NCBI RefSeq assembly: GCF_020099275.1
Contig: NZ_CP083646.1
Span: forward strand, 124,001 to 188,000
From: Corynebacterium falsenii
GTDB taxonomy: Bacteria; Actinomycetota; Actinomycetes; Mycobacteriales; Mycobacteriaceae
Direction of reading: 5' to 3'
DNA length: 64,000 bases
The translations under genes and the position numbers were made by a program. The notes below the pieces were generated by a model. The model did not search any database, was not told where the DNA came from, and worked only from the letters and a program-made list of their open reading frames with translations. Below are positions 1 to 8,406 of the stretch, in pieces (position 1 is the stretch's first letter; every line of letters starts with the position of its first letter).

Positions 1-1
1 C

Positions 2-685
2 GTGGGTGTAATCGTTCGTCTCAAGGTCGCTGAGTCCCCCGTGTTCGAGGAGATCCGCGAGCGCGCCGAAGAGTCCTCCGCTCCCCTGGGCGTGCTGCTG
101 CGTAACCACTTCCCGCTGGTGTTCAAGGCGGCCCTCATCTTCGCCGCCAACAACGCGTTCGGCTACATGGTGATCGCGTTCTTCGGTTCGTACGCCGCCA
201 AGCAGCTGGGCATGAACCAGACCCACATCTTCCTCGCGGTGATCCTCGCCGCCATCGCCTGGACCGCCCTGACGCTCTGGTCCGGCTCGCTGTCCGACCG
301 CATCGGCCGCCGCCAGGCCTTCATGATCGGCTACGCGCTGCTGTTCGTGCTGGCCATCCCCGTGTGGTTCCTCATCGACACCGCCAACATCTTCTGGTTC
401 GGCGTGGCCCTGCTCGCCCTCATCCCCGGCCTGGCGCTGAGCTATGGCCCGCAGTCCGCGATGTATGCCGAGCTGTTCCCCCGCAGCATCCGCTTCTCCG
501 GCGTTTCGGTCGGCTACGCTCTGGGCTCCATCCTCGGTGGCGCGTTCGCCCCGATGATCGCCCAGCTCATTCTGGGCAAGACGGGCGCGACGTGGACCAT
601 TGGCATCTACCTTATGGTGCTGTGCGTGCTCTCCATGATTGCCCTGGCCATGACCCCGAAGGATCTGCACCGCCGGGAGCTCTAG
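2..685 (+). CDS. MHS/MFS-type metabolite:H+ symporter, C-terminal half (cut by window edge)
   Basis: Secondary transporter of the inner membrane, probably of the metabolite:H+ symporter (ShiA/ProP-like) branch of the major facilitator superfamily. The visible 227 codons hold about six hydrophobic segments, matching the second half of a 12-helix carrier. The cytoplasmic-loop signature SDRIGRRQ lies near residue 99, and the opening stretch resembles the 'ESPVF' loop after helix 6 of this family. The GTG at position 2 is not the true start; the gene begins outside the window. Its TAG stop is part of a tandem 7-bp repeat (679-692) whose second copy supplies the stop of convergent rmlB. Substrate cannot be deduced. 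Confidence 0.8.
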   Translation: MGVIVRLKVAESPVFEEIRERAEESSAPLGVLLRNHFPLVFKAALIFAANNAFGYMVIAFFGSYAAKQLGMNQTHIFLAVILAAIAWTALTLWSGSLSDRIGRRQAFMIGYALLFVLAIPVWFLIDTANIFWFGVALLALIPGLALSYGPQSAMYAELFPRSIRFSGVSVGYALGSILGGAFAPMIAQLILGKTGATWTIGIYLMVLCVLSMIALAMTPKDLHRREL

Positions 686-692
686 GCTCTAG
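679..692. repeat. Tandem 7-bp repeat forming two convergent stop codons
   Basis: GCTCTAG occurs twice in tandem at 679-685 and 686-692. The first copy holds the TAG of the transporter on the plus strand; the second, read on the minus strand, holds the TAG of rmlB. It is one of several short duplications at gene ends in this window. Confidence 0.85.
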
Positions 693-1807
693 ATCTCCCG
701 CTCGGTTCGTCGGTATTTTTCTTCCGACGCCACCCTCGCCGCCCGCCACCACTGCCGGTGATCGGCATACCAGTCCACAGTGGCCTGCAGGCCCTGGCGG
801 AATTGCGTGTACTGCGGTTTCCATCCCAGCGCGCGGGTGCTGGCCGGATCGATCGCATAGCGGCGATCGTGCCCAGGCCGGTCTGTGACGTGCACGTAGT
901 CATCTGATGGGCGGTCGAAGATCTCCAACAGGTCTTCCACGACCTGCTTGTTCGACCGTTCCCCTTCCGCGCCGATGAGGTAGGTGTTGCCCACCTCTCC
1001 GCGCTCGAGTATGGCCCACACGGCATCGTTGTGATCGTCCACGTGGATCCAATCCCGCACATTCTCCCCCGTCCCGTAGAGCCGGGGCTGATGGCCTTCC
1101 AACAGCCCGGTGACCTGGCGGGGGATAAATTTTTCCGGATGCTGGCGCGGTCCGTAATTGTTCGAGCAGTTCGAGATCGTGGCCTTGAGCCCACGCGAGC
1201 GCACGAATGCCCGGATGAAGTGGTCGGCCGCCGCCTTTGACGCCGAATAGGGCGACGACGGGTTGTAGGGGGTGTCCACGGTGAAACGCCGCGGCTCGTC
1301 CAGCGCCAAATCGCCAAAGACTTCGTCCGTGGAGACGTGGTGCAGGTGAACGCCGTGCGCGCAGGCGGCCTCGGCGAGATTCACCGTGCCCTCCACATTG
1401 GTTCGGGCGAAGATGCCCGGATCGTGCAGGGAATTATCGTTGTGGCTCTCCGCCGCGAAATGCACGATGGCGGTCTCTGCGGCAGCGTCAGCTTCGCTGC
1501 CGCCTTCCGACCCGACGACGGAATCAAGGGCAGCGGCGACGGCGGTGGCGTCGGAAATATCAGCCTTGATGAAGCGGAATCGGCCGGGATAGGCCTCCCC
1601 GAGAGGCCGACCATCATCGGCCAAGAGGTTATCGGTATTGGCGGCGTAGGTCAGAGCATCGAGTACCACGACCTGCATGTCCGGACGGGTGGCTAAGGTG
1701 CGGTGCACGAAGTTGGAACCGATAAAACCCGCCCCTCCGGTGACGAGAAGGCGGGTGAAAGTGCGTGGCGCGGATGCGCTGCGAGCTGTGCCGGTCATGC
1801 CCCTCAC
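689..1807 (-). CDS. rmlB: dTDP-glucose 4,6-dehydratase
   Basis: Second step of dTDP-L-rhamnose synthesis, removing water from dTDP-glucose; in mycolate bacteria rhamnose links arabinogalactan to peptidoglycan. About 372 residues, normal for the family. The NAD-binding Rossmann motif GGAGFIGSN lies at residues 24-32, the STDEVFG segment follows in the middle, and the catalytic YSASK (Tyr-x3-Lys) is present. Starts at 1807 or at a second Met three codons later. It is convergent with the upstream transporter, only three bases apart. The other rml genes are not in the window. Confidence 0.92.
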   Translation of the reverse strand: MRGMTGTARSASAPRTFTRLLVTGGAGFIGSNFVHRTLATRPDMQVVVLDALTYAANTDNLLADDGRPLGEAYPGRFRFIKADISDATAVAAALDSVVGSEGGSEADAAAETAIVHFAAESHNDNSLHDPGIFARTNVEGTVNLAEAACAHGVHLHHVSTDEVFGDLALDEPRRFTVDTPYNPSSPYSASKAAADHFIRAFVRSRGLKATISNCSNNYGPRQHPEKFIPRQVTGLLEGHQPRLYGTGENVRDWIHVDDHNDAVWAILERGEVGNTYLIGAEGERSNKQVVEDLLEIFDRPSDDYVHVTDRPGHDRRYAIDPASTRALGWKPQYTQFRQGLQATVDWYADHRQWWRAARVASEEKYRRTEREI

Positions 1808-1835
1808 TATACCGAGAAGGGCAGTTTGCTCAGCC

Positions 1836-1855
1836 CAGGGTCTATTCAGGGTCTA
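1836..1855. repeat. 9-bp direct repeat across the ccsB stop codon
   Basis: CAGGGTCTA is present at 1836-1844 and 1847-1855. The last three bases of the second copy are the complement of the ccsB TAG stop. Confidence 0.8.
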
Positions 1856-2935
1856 GCTCAAGCCAGCGTAGGAGTGCAGGCCGGAGACCACCATGTTGAT
1901 GAAGAAGAGGTTGAACACCATCGTGGCGAAAGCCAGCACGTTGATCCACGCGGACTTCGGGCCTCGCCAGCCGGGCGTTGCGCGGGCGTGGAGGTAACCG
2001 GCGTACAGCAGCCAGGTCACGAAAGATACGGTTTCCTTCGGGTCCCAGCCCCAGAAGCGACCCCACGCGGCGTCTGCCCAAATGGCGCCGAAGATGATAC
2101 CCAGGCCGAAGATCGGCAGGGTCCAGATGGCGGTGCGGTATGCCAGGGCGTCCAGCTTGGCGGCGTCCGGGAGTGGGCCGACGATGGCGCCGATGAAGCC
2201 CTTCTCCTTGCCCTTCGGCTGGACGCGGCGGAACAGGTACATGATGGACGCCATGCCGGAAACCAAGCCGATGCCGCCACCGATGGAGACGGTGGAGACG
2301 TGAATGACAAACCAGTAGGACTTCAGCGCGGGAACGACGGGCGCGGTCTGGGCGTAGAGCTTCGTGCCTCCATAGAACAGCAGGAGCACGACGGGGGTGA
2401 GGATCCAGGGCCACATGACGCGCATGGACTTCCGACGGATCACCAGGGCTGCGATGATCATGGCGAACATCGTGACCACGGAGACATACTCGAAGAGGTT
2501 GCCCCACGGGAAGCGGCCAGCGGCCATGCCGCGCAGCACAACGAAGACCACGTGCAGCGCAATGCCGAGCCACACGAGGGCCTGGGTGATACCGCCGAGC
2601 TTGTCGGCACGCTCCACCTGCTTGCGCACGTTGTCGACCCGAAGCCGCTCGGGCAGCTGATCGTCGTAGGACGTGGCGGTGGTGCCTGCCTCGTCGTCGA
2701 CGGCAATGCCCCCGCCAGTGGCACCGGTGGTCGATGCCCCGGTTGCGGCCAGGACCTTCTCACGGGAGTCGGCCTTGAGCTTGTTCAGTTCCTCTGCACG
2801 CTCGCGGCGGCGGTCGGTGGCGACGCGAATGATGCCGTAGAAGACGAGGGATACGGCCAGAGCCAGAAGGTACACAGCCTCAGCAGTGCGGTAGGCCAAG
2901 TCAGCGAACTGAGATAGCTCCTGATCGATAATCAT
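1853..2935 (-). CDS. ccsB: Cytochrome c biogenesis protein CcsB (ResC/CcsA type)
   Basis: Heme-handling subunit of System II cytochrome c maturation; with ResB it moves heme across the membrane and attaches it to apocytochrome c outside. The 360-residue protein has multiple membrane segments and the diagnostic tryptophan-rich motif WGWDPKE at residues 295-301, which contacts heme in this family. A charged linker of about 90 residues follows the first helix. It is last in the leftward operon with resB, ccdA and tlpA, separated from resB by 227 bp that carry a hairpin. The stop codon lies in the second copy of a 9-bp direct repeat (1836-1855). Confidence 0.9.
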   Translation of the reverse strand: MIIDQELSQFADLAYRTAEAVYLLALAVSLVFYGIIRVATDRRRERAEELNKLKADSREKVLAATGASTTGATGGGIAVDDEAGTTATSYDDQLPERLRVDNVRKQVERADKLGGITQALVWLGIALHVVFVVLRGMAAGRFPWGNLFEYVSVVTMFAMIIAALVIRRKSMRVMWPWILTPVVLLLFYGGTKLYAQTAPVVPALKSYWFVIHVSTVSIGGGIGLVSGMASIMYLFRRVQPKGKEKGFIGAIVGPLPDAAKLDALAYRTAIWTLPIFGLGIIFGAIWADAAWGRFWGWDPKETVSFVTWLLYAGYLHARATPGWRGPKSAWINVLAFATMVFNLFFINMVVSGLHSYAGLS

Positions 2936-3112
2936 GGTGAATCTTTGTCCTTACGCAAAACGAGGGGCGACAACACGGCGCATAAGCATGTGGTGAGGTG
3001 GCTAGGCACCGGCTCTTTAAATGTAGCCCGGGATCCGTGCGTGCTCAAACCTTTTTCATGCTGCTTAGCCCCTATTGGACTCCTCCGCGGGGGATTGAGC
3101 AAGTTGGCTTAG

Positions 3113-3132
3113 CCTGCCCAGAGCTGGGCAGG
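3113..3132 (-). other. Hairpin in the resB-ccsB gap
   Basis: CCTGCCCA and TGGGCAGG form a perfect 8-bp stem with a 4-base GAGC loop, about 30 bases after the resB stop on the minus strand. No T-run follows in that direction. It could be a processing or attenuation point between resB and ccsB. The adjoining bases carry loose GAGCYTGG-like repeats that reach the resB stop. Little else is visible in 2936-3162. Confidence 0.5.
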
Positions 3133-3162
3133 AGCCTGTCTCGAGCCTGGTACGAGCTTGGG

Positions 3163-4845
3163 TTAGCGGCCCAAATCGTCGTCGATGTGCTCGTCCCAGT
3201 CGGTGCTTCCCGTCTCGATGGTCTCATCGAGCTCTTCCTCCTCCAGGCCGAGGATGCGCTCGGAACGGCGGTTGAATTCGCGGCCCCACCCAGCGGAGTC
3301 GGTACGCGCCAGACCAGCGATCTCGATGAGGGTGCCCGTACCCGGTGCCGCGCCTGCTTCGGACGTGGTCGTGGCGGGGCTGAGGCGTACCCAGAATCGG
3401 CGGCGCTTCACAGCGAGGGAGCCAACCAGCGAAACGAGCATGAGGATCGCGAATCCGAGCACCCACAGGGTCGTGGGATCCTTGGAGATCTGCAGGTTGA
3501 CGAACGGCTTGGCGCCATCGAAGGTAACCTTCGTGCCGTCATCGAGCTTCACCGATTCGCCCTTGGCCAGGTTCACACGATCGAGCATTTGCATCTGCCC
3601 AGAGTGCAGCGCCTCGGTATCGAGCGAGAAGATGTTCTGGCTCTTACCCGCGTCAAGTCCGGTATCGCCGCGGTAAACATCGATCGCCACTGCTGGGTCG
3701 CGCAGCGCAGGGTAGTTGGAGGTGAGGATCTTGCCATTGGGGCCGGTAAACGCAGCAGATGGGGAGAATAGCCCCTGGATGCTGATTTGGTGTTGACGCC
3801 GCTCTAACAGGTCCGGGTACATGCCCGCTGGCGGGTCCCAGCGGACCGCGCCCGAGGAGAGGAAGTTCACCATATCGTCCGGGCGGAATTGCACGGTCTC
3901 TGTGCGCTTTTCGCCATTGGGCCACGTGATCGTGAACGTCGGAGCGTAGCCGTGGCCCTGCAGGTACACGCGGTTGCCTTGGATACGCAGCGGGTGGTTC
4001 ACACGCAGGGTGGTGTGCAGCCATTCGTCGGTGGGTTTGAAGGCTTCATCGGCGTTGGCGTAGTCAATGTCCGATTCGAAGTTCACGGCTTGGCCGTTTT
4101 CCAGGTATTGGGCGGTGAAGTTCTTGACGTTCACGCAAAACGGGGTCAGCCCGGTGCCGTCGAACAATGGGCCGTTGCGGAAGGAATCGTAGTTGGCCAC
4201 AGCGGAGTTGCAGAACTGTGACTGGGCCGTATCCGTCCCAGCGACGACGATGACCTGGCCTTCGTAGTAGACCATGCGACCGGCGGCAACGGCGATGAGG
4301 ATGCCAACGAGAGACAGGTGGAACACGAGGTTCGCGGCCTCGCGGAGGTAGCCCTTCTCGGCGGACATGGACCACCTGCCGGCGCGGTCCTTGTCCGGTG
4401 CAATCTCCGCGACGTTCCATCCCTTGAACTCCCTGCGCAGGTAGTCCTTGACCTCGTCTGCAGACTGGTCCACGTGGCCGGAGACGTGGTACGGCATGCG
4501 CGACAGCACCTTGGGTGCCGGTGGCGGGGAGGAGCGCAGTGCCTTGTAGTGGTCAACGCTGCGGGGCAGGATGCAGCCGATCAGGGACACGAACAGCAGC
4601 ACATAAATGGCGGCAAACCAGGTGGAGCTGAAGACATCGAACAGGCCGAGCTTGTCGAAGACCTCGGCGGTCTTGCCGTTGGCGTCGATGTACTTGGTGA
4701 CCTTGTCCTCGTTGAGGGAGCGCTGAGGCAGAAGGGCGCCGGGGATCGCCGCGATGGCCAAGAGGAACAGCAGCGCCAGTGCCGTCTTCATCTTGGTCAG
4801 CCACTGCCAACCCTTCCTGGGTAGCGCCAGGATGTTCTTCAGCAT
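3163..4845 (-). CDS. resB: Cytochrome c biogenesis protein ResB
   Basis: Partner of CcsB in System II cytochrome c maturation, holding apocytochrome c and heme on the outer face of the membrane. About 560 residues. Hydrophobic segments occur near the N-terminus, near residues 65-85 and 165-185, and near residue 450, with a large extracytoplasmic domain between the last two, as is usual for ResB. I chose the ATG at 4845 because AAGGA lies eight bases upstream; the frame could extend to 4890. The acidic C-terminal tail is probably cytoplasmic. The gene follows ccdA by 57 bases in the same operon. Confidence 0.88.
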   Translation of the reverse strand: MLKNILALPRKGWQWLTKMKTALALLFLLAIAAIPGALLPQRSLNEDKVTKYIDANGKTAEVFDKLGLFDVFSSTWFAAIYVLLFVSLIGCILPRSVDHYKALRSSPPPAPKVLSRMPYHVSGHVDQSADEVKDYLRREFKGWNVAEIAPDKDRAGRWSMSAEKGYLREAANLVFHLSLVGILIAVAAGRMVYYEGQVIVVAGTDTAQSQFCNSAVANYDSFRNGPLFDGTGLTPFCVNVKNFTAQYLENGQAVNFESDIDYANADEAFKPTDEWLHTTLRVNHPLRIQGNRVYLQGHGYAPTFTITWPNGEKRTETVQFRPDDMVNFLSSGAVRWDPPAGMYPDLLERRQHQISIQGLFSPSAAFTGPNGKILTSNYPALRDPAVAIDVYRGDTGLDAGKSQNIFSLDTEALHSGQMQMLDRVNLAKGESVKLDDGTKVTFDGAKPFVNLQISKDPTTLWVLGFAILMLVSLVGSLAVKRRRFWVRLSPATTTSEAGAAPGTGTLIEIAGLARTDSAGWGREFNRRSERILGLEEEELDETIETGSTDWDEHIDDDLGR

Positions 4846-4885
4846 GTCTCTCTTTCCTTCGCGTCCAAAGTCTTGTCGTTCACTA

Positions 4886-4909
4886 GGCAACTAGATGGGC
4901 AACTAGATG
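4886..4909. repeat. Tandem 12-bp repeat across the ccdA stop codon
   Basis: GGCAACTAGATG occurs twice without a gap (4886-4897 and 4898-4909). Read on the minus strand the unit is in frame, so ccdA ends with a stop and then a second in-frame stop 12 bases later. Confidence 0.9.
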
Positions 4910-5700
4910 GGCAGTGTGGTGTCTGAAATGAATGCTTGGCGGATGAGATCGATGAGCACCGCCCACTGCCCGGTCACCAGTAGCAGTCCCACAATCACCA
5001 GCAGCGCGCCGCCGATCATTTGGATGGTGCGGGAATGCCTGCGCAGCCAGCCCACACCCGTCAACGCCTTCGAGGAACCGAGCGCCACGAGGACGAACGG
5101 CAGGCCCAGCCCCAGGCAATAGGCCACGATGAGTAACACGCCCCGCGCCGCTGTCATGCCCTGTGTACCCGCGGAGACGGAAATGATCGCCGCCAACGTG
5201 GGGCCCAGGCAGGGTGTCCACCCCAGGGCGAACACGCCGCCCAGCAAGGGGGCTCCCGCGATAGTGGTCCAACGCTTCGGAGCCATGCGGGTATCGCGCT
5301 GCAATGGCTTGATGAATCCCATGAAGATCACACCCATGAGGATCGTCACCACCCCGCCAATGCGCATGAGCAATTCCTGGTTGACGAACAGCGCGCTGAT
5401 CACGCCGAATACCGTGACCGTCGCCAGCACGAAGACAACAGTGAAGCCCGCGACGAATAGCAGGGCCGCCGTGGCCACGCGCCCACGCTTGGCTGTCACC
5501 ACCGTGCCCTGCTGCGTGAACTGGGTATCGGCACCCACTACCCCAGCGAGGTAGGAAATGTAGCCCGGGACGAGAGGGATCACGCACGGCGAAGCGAAGG
5601 ACACCAAACCGGCCGCCGCTGCCACCAGCAGAGCCAGAATCAGCGGGCCGCTCGCCGCCGTATCGGCGAAGGTCTGCCCAACCGACTGTGCCAGAACCAT
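4903..5700 (-). CDS. ccdA: Cytochrome c biogenesis protein CcdA
   Basis: Membrane thiol-disulfide carrier that passes electrons from cytoplasmic thioredoxin to extracytoplasmic TlpA/ResA, keeping apocytochrome c cysteines reduced. 265 residues with about six membrane helices and the two conserved cysteine segments SPCVIPLVPG (near 38) and GWTPCLGPTL (near 165), as in the short CcdA class. The ATG directly abuts the tlpA stop, so the two are probably translationally coupled. The stop lies in a 12-bp tandem duplication. Confidence 0.92.
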   Translation of the reverse strand: MVLAQSVGQTFADTAASGPLILALLVAAAAGLVSFASPCVIPLVPGYISYLAGVVGADTQFTQQGTVVTAKRGRVATAALLFVAGFTVVFVLATVTVFGVISALFVNQELLMRIGGVVTILMGVIFMGFIKPLQRDTRMAPKRWTTIAGAPLLGGVFALGWTPCLGPTLAAIISVSAGTQGMTAARGVLLIVAYCLGLGLPFVLVALGSSKALTGVGWLRRHSRTIQMIGGALLVIVGLLLVTGQWAVLIDLIRQAFISDTTLPI

Positions 5701-6306
5701 CTAGTTGCTCTCATTCATCACGGGTTCCACGACATCCCACAGCTCCTTGTCCGTGACCTCCTTGAGGAACACGTGCGCCGGGCGATGCTGCTTGTCCAGA
5801 ACAATCGTCGTGGGAATAACAGAGGCTGGCAAGCCGCCCAAAGCGAGGGCGGTCTTGAACGGCGGATCGAAAATGGACGGGTAGGTAATGCCGTTGTCCT
5901 TGACGAAGTCCTGAGCCTTCTGGCGGCTCGTCTCGCGGACGTTGATTCCTAGGACGGTGCCCTTGCCGGACTTTTCCAGTTTTTCCTGGACGCGCTGCAG
6001 GTCATCGGACTCGCTGCGGCACGGACCGCACCACTGACCCCATGAGTTCAGCACAACGACCTTGCCCTTGTAGTCGTCCAGGTTGATGGTCTTATCACCG
6101 ATGAGCGCCGGGCCAGAGAAGTTCTGGATCTCCTTGCGCTCGTTTTCTGGGTAACTAATGCTCGTCTGACCACCGGGGCTGACGAACTCGAACGTTCCGC
6201 CGGAGGCAACCGCGTTGGTTCCCGCTGTGTTTTCTTCGCTGCAGGCCGTCACGCTGGCCAGCAAAGCAACGGCGGTCAACATCCCCGCAACTGTCTTGAT
6301 GCGCAC
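5701..6306 (-). CDS. TlpA/ResA-like thiol-disulfide oxidoreductase lipoprotein
   Basis: Extracytoplasmic thioredoxin-fold protein, likely reducing apocytochrome c heme-site cysteines with electrons from CcdA. 201 residues. A signal peptide ends in a lipobox with Cys22 (LLASVTAC), predicting a lipid anchor. The active-site WCGPC lies at residues 92-96, in a TlpA/AhpC-TSA type domain. The start is GTG and overlaps the stop of the phosphatase gene upstream (TAAGTG). The ccdA start follows its stop directly, supporting one transcript for the cytochrome c maturation genes. Confidence 0.88.
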   Translation of the reverse strand: MRIKTVAGMLTAVALLASVTACSEENTAGTNAVASGGTFEFVSPGGQTSISYPENERKEIQNFSGPALIGDKTINLDDYKGKVVVLNSWGQWCGPCRSESDDLQRVQEKLEKSGKGTVLGINVRETSRQKAQDFVKDNGITYPSIFDPPFKTALALGGLPASVIPTTIVLDKQHRPAHVFLKEVTDKELWDVVEPVMNESN

Positions 6307-6912
6307 TTAAATCTCCTGAGCTGGCTCCGCGTAGAACATGTCCGTCAAGTCGGCCCCGTCGAACACCAGCGAGGTGACGGAGGCCAACTCGCACTGGCGC
6401 ACGGCTGGGTTGTGGGCCAATGGGAGGCCTTGGACATCACGCTGGATCATCACGATGGGAAGCTGGTGGCTGATCAGCACAGCTTCGTGGCCGCGCGCGG
6501 CGGTGCGGGCATCATCGATGGCCTCCCACATGCGATCGCGGATCTGGGTATAGGGTTCCCCCCAGCTCGGCTCGGCGGGCTTGCGCAGCATCGGCCAACG
6601 GCGCGGATTCCACAACGCGCTCCGCACGCCCTTGATGTGCAGGCCCTCCAAATCATTGCCTGCCTCGATGATGCGCTCATCCGTCACCACATCCAGCCCG
6701 AGTTTCTCAGCGAATGGGCGGGCGGTTTCCTGGGCACGCTGCAGGAGTGATGCAACCAAACGAACGACATCGTGGTCAGCGAGCTCCGCAGCCGTGGCGT
6801 ACGCCATGTTTCGGCCGCGCTCCGAAAGATGATAGCCGGGAAGGCGCCCGTAGAGGATGCGATCCGGGTTGTGAACTTCCCCATGCCGAACCAGGTGAAC
6901 GATTGTTGCCAT
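6307..6912 (-). CDS. Histidine phosphatase family protein (phosphoglycerate mutase-like)
   Basis: Member of the branched histidine phosphatase clan. The phosphate-binding RHG triad (residues 9-11, LVRHGEVHNP) and a later conserved His (LISHQLP) are visible in a 201-residue protein, the usual size of the small phosphatases. It is not the glycolytic mutase, which is at 28.6 kb. Actinobacterial cytochrome c maturation operons commonly carry such a gene between hemL and the TlpA gene, as here. The substrate is unknown. Confidence 0.82.
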   Translation of the reverse strand: MATIVHLVRHGEVHNPDRILYGRLPGYHLSERGRNMAYATAAELADHDVVRLVASLLQRAQETARPFAEKLGLDVVTDERIIEAGNDLEGLHIKGVRSALWNPRRWPMLRKPAEPSWGEPYTQIRDRMWEAIDDARTAARGHEAVLISHQLPIVMIQRDVQGLPLAHNPAVRQCELASVTSLVFDGADLTDMFYAEPAQEI

Positions 6913-7015
6913 GGTTGCCTAGCTTACCGCTCCCCCGGTGTATCTCATAAGCAGCAAGCTGGCAATTCCCTGGCAGACCTAGGTTTTCCGGCCGAAGTTG
7001 CCGCAATGGCAGGGG

Positions 7016-8368
7016 CTACTTCTCGGCCTTCGCAGTCGCGGCAGCACGCGCAGCAGCAGGAGCGGCATCCGCGAGATGCTGGAAGTCATCATCCGTCAGC
7101 GCCGTGGAGACGAACCACGTCTCGAACACACTCGGCGGCGCGAAGATGCCGCCATCCAGCAGCGCGTGGAAGAACGCCGGGTAGCGGAACGTGTCAGCTG
7201 CCTGCATGTCCGCGAAGTTCTTGCCCTCGCCCTCGGCGAAGCGGAAGCTGAACATCGTGCCGGAGCGCTGAACGTGGTGGGCCACGGACTCCGCTGTCAA
7301 CGCGTCGGAGATGATCTCGGCAACCCGCGAAGCGTTGGTGTTGAGGGTCTCGTACGTAGCGGCGTCGGCCAAACGAAGAGACGCCAACCCAGAGGCCACG
7401 GCAACAGGGTTACCGGACAAGGTGCCGGCCTGGTAAACCGGGCCGACCGGAGCCAAGTAATCCATGATCTCGGCGCGGCCGCCGAACGCTGCTGCCGGAA
7501 GACCGCCGGAGACGACCTTGCCGAAGGTGGTCAAATCACCCGCGACGCCGTCGATGCCGAACCAACCCTGGCGATCCACGCGGAAGCCGGTCATGACCTC
7601 ATCGACGATGAGCAGGGCGCCGTCTGCGTGAGCAATCTCCTTGAGCTGGGCGTTGAAGGACACACCATCCTCGGCATCTTCACCCGAATCGCCAACGTGG
7701 AGCGGGTTCACGGTGCCCATGTTGCCCGGCGCGGCTTCCACGATGATCGCAGCGATCTGGCCGGCATGGTCGGCGAAAGCCTGGCGCACAGCGGCCACAT
7801 CGCCATAAGGCACAACAACCGTATCCGTGGCTGCGGCGGCGGTGATGCCCGGCGAATCGGGCAGACCCAGCGTGGCCACACCCGAACCGGCGGCGACCAG
7901 CAGAGAATCCACGTGGCCGTGGTAGCAACCCTCGAACTTGAGGATCTTGTCGCGGCCGGTGAAACCGCGGGCCAGGCGCACGGCGGACATCGTGGCCTCG
8001 GTGCCGGAGTTGACCAGGCGAACCTTCTCCACGGAGGTGCGGCCCACGATCTCCTCGACCAAATCCACCTCCATGGAGGTGGGAGCGCCGTAGGACAGAC
8101 CGCGCTCGGCGGCCTGCTTGACGGCATCCACGATCTCCGGGTGAGCGTGGCCGTGGATCATGGGACCCCAGGAGCTGATGAGGTCAACGTACTCGTTGCC
8201 GTCGACGTCGACCATGTGGCTTCCGCGGGCGCTGGTGATAAACGGAGGGGTACCGCCCACCGAGCCAAAGGCGCGAACCGGGGAGTTCACACCGCCGGGG
8301 ATAACAGCCTGGGCGCGCTGCATCGCCTTTTCGCTGGCGGAAAGGGAAAGGTGGTCAGTCACAGTCAA
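7016..8368 (-). CDS. hemL: Glutamate-1-semialdehyde 2,1-aminomutase
   Basis: PLP enzyme making 5-aminolevulinate from glutamate-1-semialdehyde, the step after HemA in the C5 pathway. 450 residues. The pocket is clear: GVNSPVRAF near the N-terminus, DEVMTGFR in the middle, and the cofactor lysine in [11 protein letters not shown] (near 270). It lies 28 bases downstream of the degenerate P-type ATPase gene on the same strand and about 5 kb from hemB. Start ATG at 8368. Confidence 0.95.
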   Translation of the reverse strand: MTVTDHLSLSASEKAMQRAQAVIPGGVNSPVRAFGSVGGTPPFITSARGSHMVDVDGNEYVDLISSWGPMIHGHAHPEIVDAVKQAAERGLSYGAPTSMEVDLVEEIVGRTSVEKVRLVNSGTEATMSAVRLARGFTGRDKILKFEGCYHGHVDSLLVAAGSGVATLGLPDSPGITAAAATDTVVVPYGDVAAVRQAFADHAGQIAAIIVEAAPGNMGTVNPLHVGDSGEDAEDGVSFNAQLKEIAHADGALLIVDEVMTGFRVDRQGWFGIDGVAGDLTTFGKVVSGGLPAAAFGGRAEIMDYLAPVGPVYQAGTLSGNPVAVASGLASLRLADAATYETLNTNASRVAEIISDALTAESVAHHVQRSGTMFSFRFAEGEGKNFADMQAADTFRYPAFFHALLDGGIFAPPSVFETWFVSTALTDDDFQHLADAAPAAARAAATAKAEK

Positions 8369-8392
8369 TCAATCCTTCGGGATGAGCTTGAG

Positions 8393-8406
8393 GTCTTTAG
8401 TCTTTT
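8393..8406. repeat. Near-perfect 7-bp tandem repeat at the end of the ATPase-like gene
   Basis: GTCTTTA (8393-8399) is followed by GTCTTTT (8400-8406). The minus-strand TAA stop of the ATPase-like gene (complement of 8397-8399) lies in the first copy. Confidence 0.6.
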